64,000 nucleotides of DNA from contig OX465118.1 of NCBI GenBank assembly GCA_949987565.1, positions 7,315,564 through 7,379,563 of the forward strand, in the 5' to 3' direction. The position numbers were made by a program, and so were the translations under genes. Below the pieces are notes generated by a model. It saw only the letters and a program-made list of their open reading frames with translations. It was not told the origin of the DNA and searched no databases. The DNA is from Luidia sarsii. Lineage: Eukaryota > Echinodermata > Asteroidea > Paxillosida > Luidiidae. Each line of letters begins with the position of its first letter. Position 1 is the first letter of the stretch. Of this stretch, positions 22,601 through 34,600 are shown piece by piece.

Positions 22601-25600
22601 AGCAGGGCAAACACTTATTCTATTCAGGCTCCCTAGGCCAAGTATTGCCTGAATATTTGTGATGTGATATGTAGAGCCACACTTTCTTTGAACTAACTCT
22701 TCCCCCAGCAATCCAAATGAAGAATGCTCAACCCAAACAAAGTCATGTCACTCTCATGTCACTCTCTTTAAGCCCCTACACAACATTGGTAAGATCGAAA
22801 AACAGAAATGTTCACAAATTTACATGAAACTCATACAGTTTGAAGATGGTTATAGTAGAAACCTGTCACTGAAATATTTCAGCCTAAAATGTTGTATTTT
22901 GGGAGAAATGAGTAAGAGAAATAGTTTACGTCTCACCGAGATCTAAACTATTTTTTGGAACAGTACGGCATTGAATGCTGCATTTTCGCGAAACAAATGA
23001 AGCGGTTTTCACGATTTTCTCGAGACTCAGTTGGTGGATTGAGCTGAAATGTTGACAGGTGTGCTATTTCATGCATATGTTGGATCAGACAACGTATGGA
23101 TGCTATTCTTTGACCTCGACCAATGTTTTGTAGGGGCTTTAATTCCACACGAAATTGATCCCCCTGTGTTTGTACAATACGCCTGAGTCTGTGGGGTTTA
23201 TTTGTTCTTCCATGGAACCTTTCCACAGGCTGAGGTCTCCAGGTCCTTGGGGGCAAAGGTGCTAGCCGTGAGGGTCGGGGATAGCAACACGGGTGACCTC
23301 CAAAAAGTGGCAGACCCCCCAGCCAAGGAACACATCTTCCGCGGTGACACCTTCAACGATCTGCAGTCTATCATTATCCAGGCAAGTGAAGACATCACAT
23401 TTTGTGACCCGGCACAGCGACATGAGGAATATCCCACCAAAACACTTTTGGAGTAAACAATGCCTGAAGTCAAAGTATCTTCTCAATTCGATTAAAAATC
23501 AATTATTATTTTTTGTATTTTCGGAAAGTGAATGGATTGGAGGATAATTTCTCCAAAGGATTTTTCCGAAATCCGTCTCTACAATGTAAATGTTGAAAAA
23601 ACAAGGATTTTGGGGGAGTGTTTGTGTACTGTTTTCATGAAAATATAAAGTTCCTGCCTTTTTGAATGGCCGCTTTCGAGGAGTTAGAATGACGCTGCTA
23701 TATTGTGTCTGGTACCAAATGAACGAGTGAAGTCCCCTTGTGCTATTTACAACAAAGTTCATACGGAAATAAATTTGATATCATTTGAAAGCTAATGGTA
23801 TACTCTTTCACATCATTAGTAAATCTCAAAATCTCAAAAGTGGGGGTTATTCCTCATTATGCTGTGCCGGGACACATTTCTCTAAAGATCCCCCCCCCCC
23901 CCCCCGTAGGATCAGGAGTAGATTTCACAAAGCCTTCTGGTGCATCGTAACTCAATGTACGATGGATAGCCCCTTGAAAGTTTTGATGGGCGGTATGGTT
24001 TTCGTACAGTTGTGTTGTGGGATCGGGATTGTTCTCAGGTTTGCTTTCAGACTAGTAAAAAATTTACATTATTTTACACTCAAAGTAGCATCTAGCATTC
24101 AATGATCTCTTGTAGCATTCTTACTCTCTCCTATTCAAGTAAGAGGGCTCTCCATATTTATATAACTCAGCAAGACAAAGGAGTTGGGCTTGTGGTCTTA
24201 GGGGTAGGGGACCTGTAATAATAATCCTTAATGTAGGGGATGGACAGATGGTAGGCGGTCTGGGCTGAAGGTTTATAAGAAAGTGGTCAGTTTGGAATTG
24301 TCCAGGATGATTGAATTTAGTGGGCAGTAATTGAAGTGTACATGTCTAATGTTGTGGTTACAAAATGTAGGGCTGGAAGGTCCACTCCTATAGGCTGGAT
24401 TTACAGTGCTGGTTCATTGAAAGCAGATGGTTGGTCCAATCAAGTTTTCCGGTGCTGTTCCATTATATTGTTCTCTGAATGTGTTGCTCCTGTACTCAGA
24501 TTGTAAACACATCTTGCATCGAGATTCTCTCAGCTACCCCGACATCAGTCTGTGCCGGAGGTAAGTCCATGAACCTTTTCAATGTGTTCCGTATGACCAA
24601 CCTTTTCTTTCCCCTATTGACCTGCATTGAATGTGTGAAAATTCCTTTGCTCATGAAACATGCCATACAAGTAACACGCAGTTTCTGTCTCACTGAAAAC
24701 AAGTCCAGGAATCTTGGTTCCCTGTTGAACCCTATAGATTCCTATTCTGAGTAACTAGGACCTTACAAGTCACCCTTTTTTGACATTTTCCCTCCAAAAT
24801 TTCAACAAGAAAAATGGACAAATGAATACTGAGATTCGTGTGTCTGTGGGAAATGTCTTTGAGAATGGAAACATCAGGCTCCTTTAATTTTCTATTGATG
24901 TGTAAATTTCTGGGCAGGTTGCTGAGGTTACCCCAAATCTTTATCATTCTCTGCAATGGAAGATGGAAAAGGAAGAATGACAGCTCCACTCAAAATGCTC
25001 CATAAGAAAATTTGTGGAGAGAAATAATTAGTGAAAGGCTTCCCAAACACTTACACTGAATGTCACCCAAGGTTTTGCCAGCTATGTTTGTACCGGAAAC
25101 TGAGTGCTAGAGTAGGACTCAACTTATACAGTGTTCCTGTGTGTCAGTGGCCATGGATGGCATAACTGGCTCGCCAGCAACTGTTGAGTTCAGTGGCCCA
25201 GCTAGCCACTCTAAAAACTGCAGCTAACTTCAGCTATCTCAGTGGCACTCGGCTTTCAATCCCAAGGCATTTTAACGCCGGTCCAGTCTGCCAAAAAAAT
25301 GGCCAGGCCAAAAGAAATTCCTGCGTAAATTCTGAACTGGTGCCCATTCCTTTAGCCAATAACTGCTGCCACAATCTTCCAATATTGCGCAGAGGCCTTC
25401 AATGTCAGTATCAGCGGCAACGGCTTCACCAAAACCAACGACATCAGCAAGGTGACTTGTAACTTCCGACTGAACGACACTGACAATCAAGGTACGTCAA
25501 CCAGATGAGGTGCCTGGCACTGGTATGTAGCTAGTCAAGACAGTTTGTACTGGTGACACCATGCACGGGTAATATCTCTTGTTTGAGTTTCTAAAGTTAG

Positions 25601-28600
25601 AGGGACTGATGTTTCGATCCTAGTAAGACCTTTCTAAAGGGCAAAGGAAAGGTCCTGCTAGGATGGGAAGTCAGGCCCTTTTACTTTTGAGATTTATGTA
25701 TTGCAGGCATAGGCCTACAGCTCTATAAATAAACTAGAGTGTGCACTCATCGCGTGACGCATGCCAGAGAGCTCTATGATTGCAGGTCATTTTAGTAAGT
25801 CAGCAGTTTGCAACAGTTGTTTGTACTTAATTCTTGTTTGAGTTTGTGCAGTTCTGACAAGAACCGAGAGACTCAACCTTTCGGAAACAGTGAGACAGTA
25901 TACTTTGTTTGCCATCTGTCTCTCCTTATTTCAGGTTGTTTTGTTCTGAGGAAAATATGAGCTCAATATTATTGGTCAAATATGAGCTCAAACAGACAGA
26001 CATATATATTCCCACAAATCATCTTCATCAGAAGGAGTCTTTTCAAACTAAGCAGATTTTGATGCTTAACAAGTCCACTGCTAAGCCAGAGAATTCTCCG
26101 GAAACACGTACACACAGCACAGTGCTATGCCCGAGATTTCTCGGACTAACAGTGGAATGGTTTGCTTCCCCTTTTTGGTTCATGCATTGCAATATTTATA
26201 CCGTGCACAATGAAACTCCATGCGTCGGGTAACACAGTAGAATCATTTTTAGGTTAGTTTCTGTTTTTGCTGTGTAAGGATAACAGTGAAACCAATGCAG
26301 CAGTGATAGTGTTAAAACCCAAGCTGTAAGAAATTGTATTTTATAAGTTAAAGCACCGCATTTTTCTTTGACATTTCCTGGAGTGTATTATTTTCTCACC
26401 ATTTGAGAATTTGTGACCCGGCACAGCATAATGAGGAATAACCCCACTTTTGTGATTTTGAGGTTTTCTAATGATGTGAAAGAGTATACCATTAGCTTTC
26501 AAATGATATCAAAATATAATATCCTCTAATACTTAAAATATCCGAAAAAAGAAAAGAAAAGAAAATTGATTTGTAATCGAATTGTGAAGATACTTTAACT
26601 TCAGGCGTTGTTTACTCAAAAAGTGTTTTGGTGGGATATTTCTCATGTCGTTGTGCCGGGTCACATTTATTGTGTTCATTAATCTGTACGGCCTTTTTTA
26701 TGTATCCCAGACAGCAGTTAACACTTTGAAAGATTTCATCCCATGCATTGATTTGCTCGATAATGTTTCCCTGTGCCTTTGAGTGAATTATGTTACCATG
26801 GTTTCTGTCCATTTTCTTGACCACTTTAGAGGTCCAGCCCCTCTCCGTGTCTCCCAGTAACCTCCTCTGTCCAGCGCCCAAAATTGCTACTGCTGGCAGG
26901 TCAGTGCTCAATGAGAGAAAAAAATTGAATCTGTTCTCATAAAATGAATATCGTCTGAAATAAATCTCTCTTATTTATCTGGTTAAATGCTTTTGACTCC
27001 CACCCCGACAAAGACTAGTTGACTATTATTTTTGGAGGGCTGCCATCTAAGGGCTGGATAGCTCAGATGGTAAGATCCCTAGTACATGACTTGTACGCAA
27101 AACCAGAGGTCTTGTGTTCAAGTCCTAATCCTGTAAATGTTTTCTTTGCTATATTTCAAAATTGTTTAAAAGTTCCCAGTCAGGTTTATTTGCACAATTA
27201 TTTCTACAAATCTCAAAATTTAGTGGGCCTGACGTTTCAATCCTAGCAGGACCTTTCTCAAAGGCAGAGTGACAAGGGCAAAAACAGATGCATGTACACG
27301 AAGGAAGGGGGGAGAGAGTGAATAGGACACGGATGAGAAACAAAGGACAAAGAGTAAAGCTGGTAGGGCGAGATCAAAGGGAAGGGCAAGGAGTAGGGTA
27401 GGGATTAGTGAGAAGAGGGGGGAAGATCAAAGAGAGAAGTGTGTGAACACAAAAGAAGGATTATCAGAAAGCTGCATGGTGTTAGTCATTACCCTCCTGG
27501 ATGTTAAGACCATGTGGTTGAATAGCCCGAAGACACTTCATCCACATTTTCTCACGGCTAAGATGGACAGCATTACTACAGTGACCAAGGTATTCTATGC
27601 CCAGTACACTCATACAATGTATCTGATATTCTAAAAATGGCAAAGAAAAGTTTGACTGGCTTGAACCCGTGACCTCTGGTTTGTGTACAAGTGCTCTGAG
27701 CTATATCCAGCCCTTAGATGGTGGCCTTCCCAAATAGTCAACTAATATTTACCGGGTAGGGGGCACCAGGCAAAAGCATTCAACTATTAATTGCCATACA
27801 TGTCCAGGGATCACAACCCAGTTTTCATTCAGATGCAAACAACCAATTGTTGTAAACCTGGTTACAGCCTGGCTACAAGAATACCTTGGAAACATGGAAT
27901 GTGAACTTGAGATTGATTGGTGAAAATATTTCAGTGTGGATATTGTGGAACACTTTTCTTTGTCATTTGTTCTCAGCTTTGTCGTGTTGCAAGTTTCCGT
28001 CAACGGAATCTCCTTTATTTCAAGCAATGTGACCATTCAGGCATCAGACTGCACTCAGGTACGCGCCAACAAAATAAACCAACATTCACTCATGCCAACT
28101 AATTCTAATTCGTTCTTACATTGTAAATCTCCCTTTCATTCAACACACAATGTCTTTTGAGTTCTAAGTCCTTAACACACTGCCATTTTAGTCCCATGTA
28201 CTTTGTGTTTTTTGGCCTTACTGTTTCATATGCTCAGTACAGCTGCCTCTCAGTCCCAAATATTGTACACAGTTACCTTGTAGTCCCATGTCCTTAGTAC
28301 AGTTTCACCCTTCTACTGTAGTTAACAATTTGACATACAGTACAACATAAAGTAGTTGATTTTCAGTTTGCACATCCCATAGATTTTGTGCATGATTTAC
28401 CTTCTACAAATCTATATACAGCTGAATTTTAAGTTTCATTTGAGTATTTGGCCATCTATCAACAGCCTCCTTATTTTATTTCCAAAAATTTGCACCACCC
28501 TTGTCCTTCAAACTTAACCTTAGTTGTTGGTTGTTGTTTTTTCGATTGTCTTTTGCCATTAGCCGGATGTTACTGGTGTGGTTCTGGGGTTCTTGCTAAC

Positions 28601-31600
28601 CTTCCTCATCTTGGGCCTACTGGCCCTGTGGTGGTTCTGGCAGATCATGTGTTGCGTGGTGAGTTAAGTCCACACCCAGCTCAACCTCCTCCAACTTTCC
28701 TCCTGTCCTCAGTCTCCAGATTGGCCGTCAGACCATTATCGGTCGAGACCAAAGATACTGAGCAAAATATAAGTTTATACAAAAACTGCTCACTGACTAA
28801 AATGACCTGCAATACATCAATCTCAAAAGTCAGAGTGCCTGACGTTTCGATCCTAGCAGGACCTTTCTCAAAGGCTTTGCTGCCTTTGGAGTAAGGTCCT
28901 GCTAGGATTGAAACGTCAGGCCCTCCAAAATACTAGTTGATTACAATTTCAGCAATTTTCCGAGGGATAGAGCATCGTGTGGAAATAGGTTTGGTAGTCC
29001 TGTTGTGGTCTGAAGAGGAAATGCCAAGCTAAGCAGAGGTTTTTCTTGCTGAAGGGCCCTATACATTGTATATGACAGACTTTCAGTCTACTGAAACTGC
29101 CACTGGAAGCATTGAATCTCTTTGAGCCATCTCAAAATTGTCCCAAATAAAAAAGGGATTTGTACATTACATTGTGCCTTCACAAACTTGTACATGTACT
29201 TGACTGAGGCCCCCAAAATAGTTATGCCTCCCATTACATGGCATCTGAAATTAGGGTAGGTACATGTAGGTTGGAAAAAGGGTGGGGGGGCCTTTTGTTA
29301 TGCTGAGTCATGTACCGGTACTGGCTTAATGTATATACGATGTACATGTATATACTTGAGCTAACATAACCGCAATTTACATGACATACCGTATGCAGGG
29401 TTGGTTGATTTGAATCACTTTCCCAAAAATAAATTCAGGGTCGCGCCGTCAAAATAGGTTCGGCACGGAAACCAGAAGCACGACTATTTTGGTTTGTTTG
29501 GCCTTAAGACTGTACTTATTGTAGGGCCTACAGCAGAGTTTGTTTGGGGGTTTTAGATTATTATTTTTTTTAGATTGCATTATCATATTTTGGACTCTCT
29601 TGTTTATTTATTTTTTTTCCTTCAGGTTGTGAAGGCTCCCCCATCTTCCCCACCCCCGGAGCCCTCATCCCCCTCCAACAAAAAATGGCCGGTGGTCGAT
29701 GCCTCTGTCTACGGTGGCGGTGGCGTCGGTGGGATGAAGCCAATCACAGTAAGTCAGCCTGACCCTCACCACCACCACCATCCACAACATCCACCACCAC
29801 CATCCACCACCACCACCATCCACCACCACCATCCACCACCACCATCCACCACCACCATCCACCACCACCATCCACCACCACCATCCACCACCACCACCAT
29901 CCACCACCACCATCCACCACCACCATCCACAACATCCACCACCACCATCCACCACCACCATCCACCACCACCACCATCCACCACCATCCACCACCATCCA
30001 CAACATCCACCACCACCATCCACCACCACCACCATCCACCACCACCATCCACCACCACCACCACCATCCACCACCACCATCCACCACCACCATCCACCAC
30101 CACCATCCACCACCACCACCATCCACCACCACCATCCACCACCACCACCATCCACCACCATCCACAACATCCACCACCACCACCATCCACCACCACCATC
30201 CACCACCACCATCCACCACCACCATCCACCACCACCATCCACCACCACCACCATCCACCACCACCATCCACCACCACCATCCACCACCACCATCCACCAC
30301 CACCATCCACCACCACCATCCACCACCACCACCATCCACCACCACCATCCACCACCACCATCCACCACCACCATCCACCACCACCATCCACCACCACCAT
30401 CCACCACCACCATCCACCACCACCATCCACCATCCACCACCACCATCCACCACCATCCACCACCACCATCCACCATCCACCACCACCATCCACCACCACC
30501 ATCCACCACCACCATCCACCACCACCATCCACCACCACCATCCACCACCACCATCCACCATCCACCACCACCATCCACCACCATCCACCACCACCACCCT
30601 CCACCACCATCCACCACCACCATCCACCACCACCATCCACCACCACCATCCACCACCACCATCCACCACCCACCACCACCATCCACCACCACCATCCACC
30701 ACAACCATCCACAACCACCATCCGCTACCACCACCATCCACCACTACCATCCACCACCACCACCATCCACCACCATCCACCACCACCATCCACCACCACC
30801 ATCCACCACCACCATCCACCACCACCATCCACCACCACCATCCACCACCACCACCATCCACCACCACCATCCACCACCACCATCCACCACCACCATCCAC
30901 CACCACCATCCACCACCACCATCCACCACCACCATCCACCACCACCATCCACTCACCACCATCCACCACCACCATCCACCACCACCATCCACCACCACCA
31001 TCCACCACCACCATCCACCACCACCATCCACCACCCACCACCACCATCCACCACCACCATCCACCACCACCATCCACCACCACCATCCACCACCACCATC
31101 CACCACCATCCACCACCACCATCCACCACCACCATCCACCACCACCATCCACCACCACCATCCACCACCACCATCCACCACCACCATCCACCACCACCAT
31201 CCACCACCATCCACCACCACCATCCACCACCACCATCCACCACCACCATCTAAGCCCCCAAAGCCAAGCTTACTCGCTGCTCAGAGACCGAATGCACTCC
31301 CTGTGAGACAAACTCATGAAATTGTGCAGAGTAAGGTTGCCAGTGCCACTGTGAGCAGCTTGCAACATTGTCGCTGCTGCTACTCATGTTCTCTGTCAGC
31401 TACTCTGTTGACGGATGCCACTTCTTTAATTTCCAAACTTCACTGGCTACCTATCAGGCAGAGCCTTTCTTTCAAATATCTCCTCATGGTTTACAAGTGC
31501 TTACATGGTATTCCTCCTTCGTACTTGTCTGACTTCCTCACTTCATATCAATCAACTAGGCAGAGTGGGACTCCGATCTCCTGATGATAAACTTCTTCTG

Positions 31601-34600
31601 TATATCCCTACTGGGTTTAATGTTTTTACTCTCTCTTAGCTGGTCCCAAATCCCAGAAAGCTCTTGTTACAGTTTAACAGATTAAGGTCTGGTGCTGGTC
31701 CGTTTGCTTTGATTCGAGCTTTGAAAAAGTGGGAGGTATCGCAGACTCGTATCTCTGTCCATGTGGTAAAAAATCCAGACTGATGTTCATGTCATCAATG
31801 AAAGTAATGGCACAGGTCCTGTCAACTTTATATTAAACTTGATAATCCTGATCTGGTGACTTACCTCACCAATTGCTAGTTCAGTTGAAAATGTTTTGTG
31901 ACGTTATGCTTTACATATGAAATGATGATAAAAGTGATTACCCTGGGTGGTATCTGAGGGAGATTTTCCCATGGGGTTGTGCGCAAACTTTAGTCCCTAT
32001 TTGCTAAACATCCTCCAAACCAATGAAATTGTAATACACTCTGTTCTTTTGAAAGCATTCTCTATCGACTATAAAAAATATGGATGATAAAAAATTGTTT
32101 TTATGAGGTAGTTTGGACATTAGGGAGACACTGAAAATTTGATGTCTCCCTTATGTCGAGTGTCTCCCTAAGGTACCACTATTAACGATAATCTGTCCCC
32201 GTAAGGTCCTATACAGGGGCCAATTTCATAGAGCCGCTTAAGCGACAAAATGTGCTTAAGCGCAAAAACTCATGAACCACAAGATCCCCTTGCCAACCCA
32301 AACTTCACTTTTGTTTCACGCTAAGTAAAGAAGAGTGGAAAACAAGTCAAAAGTAATGAACATCACATCACCGGGCAGTTTGTAATCCTGCTTATACGAG
32401 GAAGACCTTTTCTGCTTAGCAGATTTTCACGCTTAAGCGGCTCTATGAAATTGGGCCCAGGTTTGTACAATTGAACAGAACCGCTCAATAAGCTTTTTTG
32501 TCTGCCCCGCGTGTCTGCTGTAGGTCCGCTGGGGTGACAAGGGCTGTCCAGAGGCAGGCTCCCACCTGGAGAAGGCCAAGAATGCCCAAGTCATGAAGGA
32601 GGTGGACAACAGCCAGGACCTGAGGCACAGAAGTCCCGGATGCATGGATAATTTCAAGGTCAGTATAATGCCAACACTTGTACTTGTAGGCGAGATAGGC
32701 CTATAAAATGTCCAAGACACATTTCTTATAGTCTGAGTCCGAGTATGAGTTTGAGTCAGAGTCCATCAGAGTCCGAGTTTGACTCAGAATCAGAGTTTGA
32801 GTCCGAATTTAAATCTGAGTCTGAGTCCTAGCCCCGATTTACCTTTAAATCTAAACCTATGTTGAAAACAATCCAATCTAATCCCTCAATGTTTTTCAAT
32901 CGCATTTACTACCGGTTGTACATGTAATAGGACTACTCACACAGTATATCTGAGGAGATAGTCATTGAAACCTTTTTAATCAATTGAATTGATTGATTAT
33001 CCCATGTACACCCCAATACACCAATAGAAGTTTGTAACAGGTGATAGCTGGTGATTGCAGTCAATTTTATCGTGCCTGAGCTTTGAAAGACCAGTTATTT
33101 TGCAGTATTTGTTTTTTCTGTCATTTTGTTATTGAGTCACAAGTCACACAAGTCCAGTTGGAGTCCAATTATTAGCTTTCTTCAGCCTCTGATGTGTCTT
33201 CTGGTTACATATTGTCTCAGATACAGAGCAGTTTGTGTACATACACTCAGTTCTGTTTTTCTATCACTCAGTTCCATTCAAGTACATGAACTCATTTCCC
33301 CCTGAAATCTGTTCTGGTACAACTCTGAATTGAAAGAGGAGCTAACCAAATTCAACGTCTTTCAGTTCATCACCAGTAAAGTGTCTATTTGTTTGCTTCT
33401 ACTTGTTCATGCCACTCTGTATATGATTTTATCTTTTATTGAACAGAAAGCTCTGTCTGCCTGCTTCATGCCCATGAAGTCGTTGTACGATCGGATTTCT
33501 GTCATGAGGCCCGCACCTGGAGAAAAGGTATGTCTATTTGGGACATCCATTTACCCATTAACAAAAGTGCTAACAACATTTTTGTCGGCCTGACTGGAAT
33601 GACTGGAATATGTAAATTGACAAATTGGCAAAGAAAAATTTGACTGGACCGGGACTTGAACCCGAGACCTCTGGATTAACGTACCAGTGCTCTTCCATCG
33701 GAGCTATCCAGCCCTTAGATGGTGGCCTTCCCAATAGTCAACTAGTCTTTGCTGACGTGGGGGTGCCAGGCAGAAGCAATTCAACCACTAACTGCCGTAT
33801 ATGCAGAAAATATACAAATTGTGAAAAGTTGGGACCTGACAATTGTATCCTAGCAGGCCCTTTTGATTTTAACTTGTCAGACACTTTGTGTTTGTGTTCT
33901 TTTTTCATACGGTCTCTGTGGGTTTTTGTTTTTTTAAAGATGCTCCATCTTTTGATTTTCTGAATACTGAACTTATTGTAGCTGTGAACTAACCAAGGAC
34001 TTTGCTTGGTAAATACTCATGGGGAAAATTGAATCAAATCATTGGCAGGTTTGGCATTCCTTGATTGGTTAAAAAGACGTCTTGAGCCAACATGTGCTTG
34101 AGTCCCTTTCTCCGGAAATCTGTTATCTCTTTGTGACTATTTGAATTCATCATTTTGTGAATCTATCAATGAAAATCTCCTTCCCAACTCTGCTTAACAC
34201 TCTCTTAAAGCCCCTACACAACATTGGCAAGATCGAAAAACAGAAATGTTCACAGATTTACATGAAACTTATACAGTTTGAAGATTGTTATGGTAGAAAC
34301 CTCTCACTGAAATGTTTCTGCCTAAAATGTTGTATTTTGGGAGAAATGAGTAAAATAAATAATTTACGTCTCACCGAGATATAAACTATTTTTCGGAACA
34401 GTACAGCGTTGAATTTTGCATTTTCGCGAAACAAATGAAGCGGTTTTGACGAATTTCTCGAGACTCGGTCGGCGGATTGAGCTGAAATTTTCACAGTCGT
34501 GCTATTTCATGTACATGTATATGTTGGATCAGACAACGTATGGATGCTATTCTTTGACCTCGACCAATGTTGTGTAGGGGCTTTAAATAAAATGTTGGTG

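Noticed and set aside
22768..23142. Open frames containing a peptide like [20 protein letters not shown]
   Set aside because: The same short frame appears in each copy of the TTAA element, but it is broken in the diverged copies and has no domain. It is a MITE, not a gene.
29665..31236. Very long open frames on both strands rich in Trp/Gly/Val/Met or His/Pro/Thr
   Set aside because: They are translations of a simple CCACCACCAT satellite with units in multiples of three. There is no amino-acid-level structure beyond the repeat, and the array sits in an intron of a well-supported gene.
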